This document shows, one piece after another, positions 7,983 through 16,514 of a stretch of DNA of 64,000 bases. The translations under genes were made by a program, and so were the position numbers. Source of the stretch: Cryobacterium aureum (lineage in GTDB: Bacteria; Actinomycetota; Actinomycetes; Actinomycetales; Microbacteriaceae); the NCBI RefSeq assembly GCF_002954245.1, contig NZ_PPTG01000029.1, forward strand, positions 248,001-312,000, in the 5' to 3' direction. The notes under the pieces were generated by a model. The model was not told the DNA's origin. It saw only the letters and a list, made by a program, of their open reading frames with translations, and made no database searches. The stretch's first letter is position 1, and each line of letters starts with the position of its first letter.

Positions 7983-8972
7983 TCAGTTCGCCACGAACTG
8001 CGGGTCGACCAGCGCGCTCAGGTCGACATCGCCGCTAACGATACCGGCGGCCTGAGCTGCCTTGAGCACGAGGGGCATCGCGTCACTGAGAAAACTGCCG
8101 CCGAGTTCTTCGGCGTTCTGGGCCCCGTCGTAGAAGATGACGCCGTCGAAGGCGGAGGCAAGGGCCTCAGCGTCTTCCCCCACGGCGTCGGCGATGATGG
8201 CTCGACCGGCGGTCTGGTCGGCGTTGTACGAGTCGAGGGCGAGACCCCAGGAGGAGACGAGTGCCTGAATCGTGTCGGGGTGTTCGGCGATGAAGTCGTC
8301 GCTGACCACGAGCACGTCGCTGATCAGGCCGGGGAGTTCGTCGGCGCTGAACAGCACGCCGAGGTCTGCGTCTTCGGCGAGGGCAGTCTGAATGTACGGC
8401 TCGTAGGTGACGGCGGCGTCAACCTTGCCGCCGATCAGGGCCACACCGGCATCGGCCGCGTTCATCGGCACCGCCACGATGTCGTCGAGGGTCATGCCGG
8501 CATCCTCGAGGGCGTAGTTGAGCAGCAGATCGGAGGTCGTGCCCTGCTCGTAGGCGACCTTCTTTCCGGCGAGGTCGGCGATCGACTCGATGCCGGCGGG
8601 AGCGATGATCGCGTCGGCGGTCGTGCTGACGTCTTCGATGAGCACGATCTTGATCGGCACGCCGGCCTGCTGCATGAGCATGGCCGTGTGGGTGGCGACG
8701 TTGGCCACGTCGACGTTGCCGGAGATGAACGCCGCGTTGACCTCGGCGTCGCCCTCGAACTCGGTCTGCTCGACGGTGAGGCCGGCGTCGGCGAAGATGC
8801 CGTCGGTCTCGGCGATGTACCAGGGGCCGTAGCCGATCCACGGCATCGTCGCCATGCGCACGGCCTGCGTTTTGTCGGCAGCGGTAGTGGCGGCGGGCGT
8901 GCCGGCGCAACCGGCGAGCAGGGTGATGGCGGCAGCGGTGGCGAGCGCGGCCACGATTCGAGTGCGTCCCAT
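7983..8972 (-). CDS. NitT/TauT-type ABC transporter substrate-binding lipoprotein
   Basis: Solute-binding lipoprotein of 329 residues. The signal peptide MGRTRIVAALATAAAITLLA ends in the lipobox LLAGC, so the mature protein is lipid-anchored outside the membrane. The NMT1/SsuA fold is supported by MPWIGYGPWYIAETDGIF at the N-terminus, which contacts ligand in this family, and by ISGNVDVANVATHTAMLMQQ. It is the first gene of a three-gene importer with the permease and ATPase. The ligand could be a sulfonate, taurine, a pyrimidine precursor or a similar anion; nothing in the sequence decides this. Confidence 0.9.
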   Translation of the reverse strand: MGRTRIVAALATAAAITLLAGCAGTPAATTAADKTQAVRMATMPWIGYGPWYIAETDGIFADAGLTVEQTEFEGDAEVNAAFISGNVDVANVATHTAMLMQQAGVPIKIVLIEDVSTTADAIIAPAGIESIADLAGKKVAYEQGTTSDLLLNYALEDAGMTLDDIVAVPMNAADAGVALIGGKVDAAVTYEPYIQTALAEDADLGVLFSADELPGLISDVLVVSDDFIAEHPDTIQALVSSWGLALDSYNADQTAGRAIIADAVGEDAEALASAFDGVIFYDGAQNAEELGGSFLSDAMPLVLKAAQAAGIVSGDVDLSALVDPQFVAN

Positions 8973-9078
8973 GGGGAGTCCATTCCGGATTACGTGTAAC
9001 TTCCCGAGCGGATGCCACTGTCAACGACCCTAGCGAAGTGTGGGGCCTACACTGTGCCCTCCGGCAACGGCGGCCTCG

Positions 9079-9084
9079 TAAAAT
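9079..9084 (+). promoter_or_regulatory. -10 box of trhO, leaderless arrangement
   Basis: TAAAAT lies exactly six bases before the ATG at 9091. Transcription would begin at or next to the start codon. The same spacing recurs at several genes in this window. Confidence 0.6.
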
Positions 9085-9090
9085 AGGCCC

Positions 9091-10017
9091 ATGGCCATTC
9101 CGAAGATTCTGCTCTTTTACATCTTCACGCCGTTGGCTGACCCCGATGCGGTGCGGCTGTGGCAACGCGACCTGTGCGCCGGGCTCGGCCTGCGCGGGCG
9201 CATCCTCATTTCGAAAGACGGCCTGAACGGCACGGTCGGCGGTGACCTGCCCGCCATCAAGAAGTACATCCGCAAGACTCGCGACTACCCGGCATTCAAG
9301 AACATCGATTTCAAGTTCAGCGAGGGAACTGGGCTCGACTCGCGCGGCCACAGCCTCGACTTTCCGAAGCTCGTGGTGAAGGTGCGCGAGGAAATCGTGA
9401 GCTTCGGCGCTCCCGGCGAGCTCAAGGTCGACACCGCCGGAGTGGTCGGCGGTGGCGTCAAGCTGCAGCCGGCCGAACTCAACGCGCTCGTCGCCGAGCG
9501 CGGCGACGAGGTCGTCTTCTTCGACGGGCGCAATCGGTTCGAGGCCGAGATCGGCCACTTTCGAGACGCAGTCGTGCCCGACGTGGCCAATACCCGGGAG
9601 TTCGTGGCCGAGCTCGACAGCGGCAAGTACGACCATCTCAAGGGCAAGCCGGTCGTGACCTACTGCACCGGCGGCATCCGTTGTGAGGTGCTGAGCGGTC
9701 TCATGAAGTCGCGTGGTTTCGGCGAGGTGTACCAGCTGGACGGCGGCATCGTTCGTTACGGCGAGGCTTTCGGTAATGAGGGCCTGTGGTCGGGTTCGCT
9801 CTACGTCTTCGACCAGCGGATGTCCATCGACTTCGCTCCGGGGGCTGCCGTGCTCGGTGTCTGCCGGGTATGCGCGGTGCCGACGGCGAACATGCTCAAC
9901 TGCCGAAACGCCTCCTGCCGGGAGCAGCTCGTGGTGTGCCCCGAGTGCGTCGCGCTGGCGACGCCCGCCTGCGAGCTGCACGCCGGGTTGCCCCTAACCA
10001 GAGGGCCCGGGGCATAA
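9091..10017 (+). CDS. trhO: tRNA uridine(34) hydroxylase TrhO (rhodanese family)
   Basis: TrhO (YceA family, 308 residues) hydroxylates U34 in the tRNA wobble position, an oxygen-dependent step toward 5-methoxyuridine or cmo5U. It has an N-terminal acylphosphatase-like domain ([14 protein letters not shown]), then a rhodanese domain with [15 protein letters not shown] and the active loop YCTGGIRCE, placing the catalytic Cys at about 192. A C-terminal Cys cluster (CRVC, then CRNASC and CPEC) is typical of the family and may bind zinc. The length matches the family. It is transcribed alone, with a leaderless start after TAAAAT. Confidence 0.93.
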   Translation: MAIPKILLFYIFTPLADPDAVRLWQRDLCAGLGLRGRILISKDGLNGTVGGDLPAIKKYIRKTRDYPAFKNIDFKFSEGTGLDSRGHSLDFPKLVVKVREEIVSFGAPGELKVDTAGVVGGGVKLQPAELNALVAERGDEVVFFDGRNRFEAEIGHFRDAVVPDVANTREFVAELDSGKYDHLKGKPVVTYCTGGIRCEVLSGLMKSRGFGEVYQLDGGIVRYGEAFGNEGLWSGSLYVFDQRMSIDFAPGAAVLGVCRVCAVPTANMLNCRNASCREQLVVCPECVALATPACELHAGLPLTRGPGA

Positions 10018-10083
10018 AGCCCGGTCGCTGCGTAAAACGGCCTACCGGGTAATAGGGTGGAAAGCACCGAAGAGGGGAGTCGG

Positions 10084-10986
10084 ATGCCCACCGGCGCTGT
10101 TATCGAATTCAGGAGCATCAGCAAACGCTTTGGCGGGGTCGCCGCGGTCAACGACCTGTCGTTCACGGTGGAACCCGGCCGGGTCACCGGCTTTCTCGGG
10201 CCGAACGGTGCCGGCAAGACCACGTCCCTGCGCATCCTGCTCGGGCTGGTCGCAGCCAGCAGCGGCACAGCCACGTTCGGCGGCGTGCGCTACCGTGACC
10301 TGCCGCATCCGCTCAAAACGGTGGGCGCCGCCCTCGAAGCGGCAAGCTTTCACCCGGGGCGCACCGCCCGAAGCCACCTCGGCGTCTACGCGATCGCGGC
10401 CGGGCTGCCGCGCACCCGGGTCATGGAGGTGCTCACCCAGGTGGGTCTTGCCGCCCACGCCGCCCAGCGCGTCGGCGGCTACTCGCTCGGCATGCGCCAA
10501 CGCCTTGGCCTGGCCTACGCCCTGCTCGGCGACCCGGGAGTGCTCGTGCTCGACGAGCCGATCAACGGACTCGACCCGGAGGGTATCCGCTGGATTCGCG
10601 GATTTCTGCGCGACATGGCCGCCGAGGGTCGCACCGTTCTGGTGAGCTCGCACCTGCTCTCCGAGGTGCAGCAAAGCGTGGACGACGTCGTCATCATCGC
10701 CCGCGGCGAACTCGTCCACCTCGGCCCGCTGTCAAGCCTCGACACGGATGCCGCGCCCCTGACGATCGTCGATTCTCCCGACCGCGAGAACCTCAAAGCC
10801 GCGCTCACGGCGGCCGGCATCGCCTTCTCGATCGGCCGCACCGGGCTGCTGGCAGCGACGGGCGACCCGGCACTGCTCGGCCACCTCGCCTTCGCAGCCG
10901 GGGTCGAGCTGAGCGTGCTGCATCGGCAGAAAGCCGGCCTCGAAGACTCGTTTCTCGCCCTCGTCGGCGGAGGCCACACGCTATGA
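10084..10986 (+). CDS. ABC transporter ATP-binding protein (ABC-2 exporter type)
   Basis: ATPase of 300 residues driving an export or drug-resistance type ABC system. It has Walker A GPNGAGKTTSLRIL, the signature YSLGMRQRLGLA and Walker B VLVLDEPINGLDP, with a His in SSHLLSEV. The ATG at 10084 is preferred to the GTG at 10057 because GAGGGGAG lies at ideal spacing before it. The stop overlaps the permease start by four bases, so both subunits are made together. The substrate is unknown. This resembles BcrA/NatA-like two-gene systems. Confidence 0.92.
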   Translation: MPTGAVIEFRSISKRFGGVAAVNDLSFTVEPGRVTGFLGPNGAGKTTSLRILLGLVAASSGTATFGGVRYRDLPHPLKTVGAALEAASFHPGRTARSHLGVYAIAAGLPRTRVMEVLTQVGLAAHAAQRVGGYSLGMRQRLGLAYALLGDPGVLVLDEPINGLDPEGIRWIRGFLRDMAAEGRTVLVSSHLLSEVQQSVDDVVIIARGELVHLGPLSSLDTDAAPLTIVDSPDRENLKAALTAAGIAFSIGRTGLLAATGDPALLGHLAFAAGVELSVLHRQKAGLEDSFLALVGGGHTL

Positions 10987-11816
10987 ACATGTTCCTGCGG
11001 TCTGTTTCGGCCGAATTCGCCAAGATCTTCACGACCCGCCTGTGGTGGATCCTCGCTATAGTTCTGTTCTGTTACATCGGCCTGCTGGCAGGCGGCCTCG
11101 CTGCACTGTTCGCGGGCATACAAACCGGCGTGATCAGCCCGGACGCCGTGAACACGGGTGGCGGAGCGGTCAGCTTCGGCAGCCTCCCGCCGCTCGTTTA
11201 CAGCTTCGCCTCCTCGGTCGGCTACGTCTTTCCGGTGCTGATCGGTGCCCTCGCGACGACCGGTGAGTTTCGCCACCAGACCCTCACCCCCACCTTCCTG
11301 GCCACACCCCGCCGCGGCCTCGTGCTCGGCGCGAAGACGGTGACGCTGGTCCTGGTCGGCGCGGGATTCGGGGTCGTCGCGCTGACGGCATCCGTCGGTA
11401 TAGGTGGTGGGGTGCTGAGCGCGTTCGGGGTGGACGCGCTGCTACTCGACTCAGAGACTTGGCTACTGGTCGCTCGCACCCTGCTTGCCATGGGCCTGTG
11501 GGCGGCGATCGGCGTGGGCCTCGGCGTGCTCGTGCCGAACCAGGTCGCCTCGATCGTGATCGTGCTGGCCTTCACCCAGTTCGTCGAACCGCTGCTGCGG
11601 CTGGCGGCATCTTTTCTCGAGGTCACCGCGAAGATCGGCAACTTTCTTCCTGGCGCCGCGAGTGATGCCCTGGTCGGCGCGAGCGTCTTCACCATGGCGA
11701 GCCCGGCCGGAACCGCGCCGCTTGGCTGGTGGCAGGGCGGTTTCGTGCTGCTCGGTTACGCCGTGGCCGCGACCGTGATCGGCTATGCCGTGAGCTGGAA
11801 GAAAGACGTCACCTAG
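10983..11816 (+). CDS. ABC-2 type transporter permease
   Basis: Integral membrane partner of the preceding ATPase (277 residues). The N-terminus (FLRSVSAEFAKIFTTRLWWI) enters the first membrane helix. About six hydrophobic stretches are visible, and a short soluble segment (GEFRHQTLTPTFLATPRR) between helices is typical of ABC-2 permeases such as NatB. It begins inside the ATPase stop codon (ATGA). No regulator gene adjoins the pair, so the exported substrate is unknown. Confidence 0.88.
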   Translation: MNMFLRSVSAEFAKIFTTRLWWILAIVLFCYIGLLAGGLAALFAGIQTGVISPDAVNTGGGAVSFGSLPPLVYSFASSVGYVFPVLIGALATTGEFRHQTLTPTFLATPRRGLVLGAKTVTLVLVGAGFGVVALTASVGIGGGVLSAFGVDALLLDSETWLLVARTLLAMGLWAAIGVGLGVLVPNQVASIVIVLAFTQFVEPLLRLAASFLEVTAKIGNFLPGAASDALVGASVFTMASPAGTAPLGWWQGGFVLLGYAVAATVIGYAVSWKKDVT

Positions 11817-11915
11817 CGCGCTGCGCCGGAAGTCCGCTGCATTTTTCGTCGATCGAGCTGATCGAGATCACCGTTGACGGACGTTGGGCGGTCTGCGGAA
11901 CCTGCCCATTCTTCG

Positions 11916-11991
11916 GTGGTCGAGCCTGTCGACCCCCACACGAGCACCGCGAGACCACCGCGAGCCTCTGGTCGAGCTTGTCGAGACCCCC
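11916..11991. repeat. Two copies of a REP-like GGTCGAGC(C/T)TGTCGA element
   Basis: In the 295-bp gap between the exporter permease and the HNH gene, TGGTCGAGCCTGTCGA (from about 11918) and TGGTCGAGCTTGTCGA (from about 11969) are followed by CCCCC-type ends. The motif is an imperfect palindrome like short REP elements scattered in actinobacterial intergenic DNA. I see no gene in the rest of this gap. Confidence 0.5.
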
Positions 11992-12099
11992 ATCGACCAA
12001 CGCGAGCCGTCTCGAAAACGCGACCAACTATTGGAAAGCGACTTCGCGCAAAAATCCCGATACGTCTGAGAATACCTCGACTTGAGGGGTTGAGTTTGG

Positions 12100-12105
12100 T
12101 ACACT
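12100..12105 (+). promoter_or_regulatory. -10 box of the DUF222-HNH gene, leaderless arrangement
   Basis: TACACT lies six bases before the ATG at 12112, the same spacing as at trhO, hemA and nucS. A -35-like CTCGAC lies about 18 bases further upstream. Confidence 0.5.
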
Positions 12106-12111
12106 TGTTCT

Positions 12112-12522
12112 ATGAGCCGGAGCGGCGACACCCCCAAGCAAGGACTGGTCGATCCGTTCTTCGCTTGTCACGGCTACCCGCCTTCCACACTCGAGGAGCG
12201 CGCCGAGTTCGAGGCGTTCTGGGCGCAGTGCCAGGCCGATTGGCGAGTCGAAATTGCCGAGGGGCTCGGAGAATTCGCCCCGGACGATGCCCCCGAACAG
12301 GTCGGCCCGGAACCCGTCAACCTGAAATCGGTGAGCCCGATAGCTGACCGTCCGGTGCTGATTGACGGTCCACCGATTCCGATCAGCCTTGACCTGACCG
12401 AGGTGTTCGCTGCGGTGCCGCCGGAGCATCTGTTCGATGGGGACCTCCGCGAGGAGATCCTCTACGCTGAGTACCTCGCGGCCAATTTCCTCCCGAATGA
12501 GGGCGCCACTGACGAGCTCTAG
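12112..12522 (+). CDS. N-terminal part of a DUF222-HNH protein, ended by an in-frame TAG
   Basis: This 136-codon frame ends at TAG 12520-12522. The same frame then stays open to 13989 and encodes a DUF222-HNH endonuclease-like protein. The segment around the stop is an acidic, proline-rich linker (PNEGATDEL, then after the stop PDPAAADQSDSSGADPD). The likely ancestral protein was about 625 residues. The N-terminal 136 residues match no domain I recognise. They are rich in Glu and Pro, with PPSTLEERAEFEAFWAQCQA near the start. Either an amber mutation has split the gene or the stop is read through. Confidence 0.6.
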   Translation: MSRSGDTPKQGLVDPFFACHGYPPSTLEERAEFEAFWAQCQADWRVEIAEGLGEFAPDDAPEQVGPEPVNLKSVSPIADRPVLIDGPPIPISLDLTEVFAAVPPEHLFDGDLREEILYAEYLAANFLPNEGATDEL

Positions 12523-12642
12523 CCTGATCCGGCTGCCGCTGACCAGTCAGACTCATCCGGCGCTGACCCGGACCAACCCGACCCGGCCGACGGCAGCCCG
12601 GCGGAGACGCTGAGTCCGTTCCAACGCCGGCAGGCGCAGTTC

Positions 12643-13989
12643 GTGGACCGCACGCTCTACTTCGAGAAGATCATCGCCTGGGCGCAGGCGAGCAAGGCTG
12701 AGGTTCTTACCGAGGCGTGGGACTACACCACGAACACCGCCGAAACCGGCCGGCCCCTGGCTGGGCCGGGCCATGCGCATGACTGGGACGCGACGTTCGC
12801 CGCGCAGCAGGGCCTGGTCGCGGAGATGGCGTGTGCGCTGCGCATCCCGGCCGGCACCGCCTCCGGGCTGCTCCGAGAGAGCCGGCAACTGGTGGTCGAG
12901 CGGCCCGATACTCTCACCGCGCTCCGCGCCGGAGACATTTCCCTCCGCCACGCCCGCCGGGTGGTCGACCAGCTCGACTCCGTGCCGCAGCCCGCCCGCG
13001 CCGAACTGGAGGCGGTGTTGCTGCCGCACGCCAAACGCCTCACCGCGACGCAGTTCGACGGCAAGGCCCGGAAGCTCCGGGAACGGTTCCACCCCGACAG
13101 CATCACCGTGCGCCGCACCAAATGCCTCTCCGACCGCAAGGTGCTGTTCTTTCCCGATAAAGACGGCATGGCCACGCTCTGGTTGCGCGCCGCCGGCGAC
13201 GACCTGCAGGGCATCTACACCCGGGTCACCGACGCCGCCCTCAGCCTGCAAGGCCCCACTGAAGAGCGCACGCTGACACAGCTGCGCGCCGACGTCGCCA
13301 TCGATCTCCTCGCCCAAGGAGTCACCGGCAGCGGCCTCGGCGCCGGCCTCACCGCCAACGTCAACATCACCGTCCCCGTCCTCACCCTGATGGGACGATC
13401 TGTTGGCACGCGCGAGGAACCCGGCGACCTTGAAGGGTACGGGCCGATCGACCCGGAAACCGCCCGCCGCCTGGCCGGCACGGCGACGAGTTTTCTACGC
13501 ATCCTCACCCACCCGCACACCGGTGTCGTGCTCGACGTCAGCGCCGAACCCTTCCGGGTACCGGCGAGTCTGAAGAAATACCTGCGGCTGCGGGATGGCA
13601 CCTGCCGGTTCCCCGGCTGCAACCGCTCCGCCGGCCACAGCGACCTCGACCACACCGTGGACAAACAATTCGGCGGTCCCACCACCGCCACGAACCTGCA
13701 CTTTCTCTCTCCGGCGCACCACAACCTGAAGCACTTCAGTGACTGGAAAACCGTCGCTGACCCCGACGGCACCCTGCACTGGACCAGCCCCGCCGGCAAA
13801 CACTACGCCACCGACCCCGCCACCCGAATCAGCCCCCACCTACAACAAACCGCACCACAACCAGCAGAGTCAGAACAGTCAGAACCGCCGGACCCAGCCG
13901 AACCGCCACCACCGCCTCCGCCCGACCCATGGAACTCCGCCTCGTACCCCGACTGGAACACCGACAACTCCGACCAGTACCCGTTCTAG
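12643..13989 (+). CDS. DUF222 / HNH endonuclease domain protein (13E12-repeat type)
   Basis: Actinobacterial DUF222 protein with a C-terminal HNH nuclease motif, often multicopy and mobile-like. The DUF222 region covers roughly residues 1-290. The HNH part reads YLRLRDGTCRFPGCNRSAGH, then SDLDHTVDKQFGGPT and LSPAHHNLKHFSDW, so the metal-binding Cys pair and the His-Asn-His residues are present. The tail is proline-rich. The first usable start after the amber codon is GTG 12643, without a convincing ribosome site. The coding frame actually continues from 12523 and belongs to the preceding fragment. The substrate and role are unknown. Expression depends on readthrough or re-initiation. Confidence 0.75.
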   Translation: MDRTLYFEKIIAWAQASKAEVLTEAWDYTTNTAETGRPLAGPGHAHDWDATFAAQQGLVAEMACALRIPAGTASGLLRESRQLVVERPDTLTALRAGDISLRHARRVVDQLDSVPQPARAELEAVLLPHAKRLTATQFDGKARKLRERFHPDSITVRRTKCLSDRKVLFFPDKDGMATLWLRAAGDDLQGIYTRVTDAALSLQGPTEERTLTQLRADVAIDLLAQGVTGSGLGAGLTANVNITVPVLTLMGRSVGTREEPGDLEGYGPIDPETARRLAGTATSFLRILTHPHTGVVLDVSAEPFRVPASLKKYLRLRDGTCRFPGCNRSAGHSDLDHTVDKQFGGPTTATNLHFLSPAHHNLKHFSDWKTVADPDGTLHWTSPAGKHYATDPATRISPHLQQTAPQPAESEQSEPPDPAEPPPPPPPDPWNSASYPDWNTDNSDQYPF

Positions 13990-14004
13990 GATCCGGCGCC
14001 TCAG

Positions 14005-14664
14005 ATTCGATCGCTCAGCGACTACTCCGCGAGCGTTTTGGGGGACTCCCCCCAACCGTATTGGCCGCTGAATGCCTCCGGCCGAACGAGCCCCCTCGCC
14101 TCGGCTCCCCCCGACGCCTACGGCGCCGCCATCTCCTGCGCTAAACCTGTTTTGTACTGGCGCCTGGGTGAATCCAACGGAACGAAAGCGATCGACTCAT
14201 CGGCTTCGGATCAGCCCGGAACCTACTCGGATTCGGTCAGCCTGGGCACCGCCGGACTGGTCAATGGCACGAGCAACACGGCCGCAGCGTTTAGCCGCGG
14301 GATCGTCAGCAGTGACACCCGGATTGATGCTCCCGACAGCTATGCGCTAGAGGCCTGTTTCAGCACGACGACGACGCAGGGTGGAAAGATCATCGGATTC
14401 GGCAGCGCTTCTACCGGATTGTCGGACAACTCTGATCGGCACGTCTACCTGCAAGACGATGGTCGCCTGGTATTTGGCACCTGGACCGGGCAGACCAACA
14501 CCATCGTGACCGAGCCCAGGTAGCACGATGGAGCGCCGCACTATGTGCTCGCACAGCAGTCGTCTGACGGCATGGCGCTCTACGTTGATGGCGCTCTCGT
14601 CGGCACTAATCCGCAGACGGGTGCCCAGGGGCACCCCGGCTATTGGCGGGCCCTTCCGACCTAG
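14005..14664 (+). pseudogene. Fragment of a LamG-domain surface protein, interrupted by TAG
   Basis: The open frame from about 14005 encodes DSPQPYWPLN, then CAKPVLYWRLGESNGTKAID and further LamG (concanavalin-like) strands. It is stopped by TAG at 14521-14523. The same frame continues with HYVLAQQSSDGMALYVDGAL and VGTNPQTGAQG to a second TAG at 14662. These are typical LamG repeat sequences of large secreted actinobacterial proteins. There is no start codon with a signal peptide and no complete domain, so this is a remnant left next to the HNH gene. The final TAG overlaps the stop of the opposing gene in a CCTAGG palindrome. Confidence 0.7.
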
Positions 14665-15011
14665 GTCGGCAGCTTGAGCGAGTCGACGAAGTCAGCCGCG
14701 TGCTGGCTGGTGAGAATGACGCGGGCGAATTCTTCATCGACCAAGTCGATCACCACGGCCGAGCGGTGACGCTTGATCGAGACGAAGTCCTTACCGCCGT
14801 GAAACTTCCAGGTTCCGGCGGCCACGATGAGCGGAACGATCGAGCCGAGGGCACGAATTCCGCGCAGCCAGATCCACGGATCCTCGGTGATGATCACTGA
14901 GCGGATGTTCTCGCGCTGCACCACGATCGACTCACGTCTAAGCGCGAGGGTTCTCTCCGCGCGCGTCAGGTGGATCTCGAGCCGGTCAGAATGCACGCTC
15001 AGGGAAGCCAT
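14661..15011 (-). CDS. Conserved hypothetical protein, PH-domain-like
   Basis: Small protein of 116 residues. It has alternating beta-strand character (LEIHLTRAERTLALRRESIV), then a short hydrophobic stretch (GIRALGSIVPLIVAAG) and a strand with Phe-Asp (FVSIKRHRSAVVIDLVD). The pattern resembles small bacterial PH-like proteins of actinobacteria, but I cannot name a family with certainty. It lies directly downstream of the hem operon on the same strand, separated by 129 bp, so a separate transcript is likely. Confidence 0.7.
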   Translation of the reverse strand: MASLSVHSDRLEIHLTRAERTLALRRESIVVQRENIRSVIITEDPWIWLRGIRALGSIVPLIVAAGTWKFHGGKDFVSIKRHRSAVVIDLVDEEFARVILTSQHAADFVDSLKLPT

Positions 15012-15140
15012 TGTTCCAGTCTGCCCGGTTGCAAGCGAAAACCCGTTGTCTGAACCTCACAAAGCGGTAACGTCCCAGCGCAGGAACTCTCCAATCGCAG
15101 CGGATGACCGCTGTCGGCCACGCTCATCCGCTCCCCCAGG

Positions 15141-16514
15141 TCAGCCCTGCGGGGTTGCTGCGGCCGCAGCCTTGGCCGCAGCGGGGAGCGCCTCGAAAAT
15201 ACGCCCGATAGCGCTCTGGTCGTGCGCGTCGGAGACGAACCAGGCCTCGAACACGCTCGGCGGCAGCGACACCCCGCCGTCGAGCATCGCGTGAAAGAAC
15301 GGTGCGTAGCGAAACGCCTCCTGGCGCTGCACGTCAGCGTAGGTGCGCGGGGCGCAGCCCCGTGCTTCCTCGCCGAACACGAAGCTGAACAGGTTGCCGG
15401 CCCGCTGCACCCGGTGCGCGACGCCCTCGGCCGCGAGGGAGGCTGACACCGCCTCAGAGAGGATGATGGCGGTGGCGTTGAGCCGGTCGTACACGCTGTC
15501 ATCGAGCAGGTTGAGCGTCGCGATGCCGGCTGCGACGGCGACCGGGTTGCCCGACAGCGTTCCGGCCTGGTAGACCGGGCCGGTGGGTGCCAGAAAGTCC
15601 ATCACGTCGGCCCGGCCGCCGAGGGCGGCGACGGGAAGGCCTCCGCCGATGATCTTGCCGAAGGTGAGCAGGTCGGGTGTGTAGAACTCTTCGCCGGCCG
15701 ACTCGAGGCTGCTGGTTTCGAGGCCCCAGAAGCCGGAACGGCTCACGCGAAAGCCGGTGAGCACCTCGTCGAGGATGAGTAGGGCGCCGTTGGAGTGCGC
15801 GATCGCCGACAGCGCCGCGTTGAAGCCGGCATCCGGGGCGACGACGCCCATGTTAGCGGCGGCGGCCTCGGTGATGATCGCGGCGATGCGCCCGGGGTGT
15901 GCCTCGAAGGCCGCCCGCACGGCGTCCAGGTCGTTGTACGGCAGCACGAGCGTCTGCGCGGCGGTGGCAGCGGTGACGCCGGCCGATCCGGGCAGGGCGA
16001 GGGTGGCGAGCCCGGAGCCGGCCTGGGCGAGCAGTCCGTCGGAGTGGCCGTGATAGTGACCGGCGAACTTGATCAGCAGATCCCGGCCGGTGAAGCCACG
16101 GGCCAGGCGAATGGCGGTCATGGTCGCTTCCGTGCCGGTGGACACCAGGCGTAGCTTCTCCACCGCTCCGACCCGCTCGGCGACGAGTTCAGCCAGTTCG
16201 GTCTCGGCCGGCGTCGACGCACCGAACGAGAGCCCGAGGGCGGCGGCGTTTTGCACGGCCTTGATGACCTCGGGATGCGCGTGGCCGAGAATTGCCGGTC
16301 CCCACGAATTGACCAGGTCGACATACTCCCGGCCGTCGGAGTCCGTGACGTAAGCTCCCGCAGCCTTGACGAGAAACAGCGGAGTGCCGCCCACCGAGCC
16401 GAAGGCGCGCACCGGCGAGTTGACTCCCCCGGGAATCACACGTCGGGCGCGGTCGAACAGCTCGTCGTTGTGCGTGGCCGTGTGTTCCGTTGACGTTGAC
16501 ATCGTGTCGGTCAT
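15141..16514 (-). CDS. hemL: Glutamate-1-semialdehyde 2,1-aminomutase HemL
   Basis: HemL converts glutamate-1-semialdehyde to 5-aminolevulinate, the second step of C5-pathway haem synthesis, using pyridoxal phosphate. The protein (457 residues) has [20 protein letters not shown] at the N-terminus, [18 protein letters not shown] for cofactor phosphate binding, and the PLP Lys at about 287 in [14 protein letters not shown]. The length fits the family. Its ATG overlaps the hemB stop (ATGA), so it is the last gene of the hemQ-H-C-D-B-L run. The upstream partner in the pathway, HemA, lies about 10 kb away on the other strand. Confidence 0.97.
   Translation of the reverse strand: MTDTMSTSTEHTATHNDELFDRARRVIPGGVNSPVRAFGSVGGTPLFLVKAAGAYVTDSDGREYVDLVNSWGPAILGHAHPEVIKAVQNAAALGLSFGASTPAETELAELVAERVGAVEKLRLVSTGTEATMTAIRLARGFTGRDLLIKFAGHYHGHSDGLLAQAGSGLATLALPGSAGVTAATAAQTLVLPYNDLDAVRAAFEAHPGRIAAIITEAAAANMGVVAPDAGFNAALSAIAHSNGALLILDEVLTGFRVSRSGFWGLETSSLESAGEEFYTPDLLTFGKIIGGGLPVAALGGRADVMDFLAPTGPVYQAGTLSGNPVAVAAGIATLNLLDDSVYDRLNATAIILSEAVSASLAAEGVAHRVQRAGNLFSFVFGEEARGCAPRTYADVQRQEAFRYAPFFHAMLDGGVSLPPSVFEAWFVSDAHDQSAIGRIFEALPAAAKAAAAATPQG

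Noticed and set aside
8419-9981. Long minus-strand frame of 520 codons across trhO and the binding-protein gene
   Set aside because: It is antisense to trhO and out of frame in the lipoprotein gene; both of those have strong family motifs.
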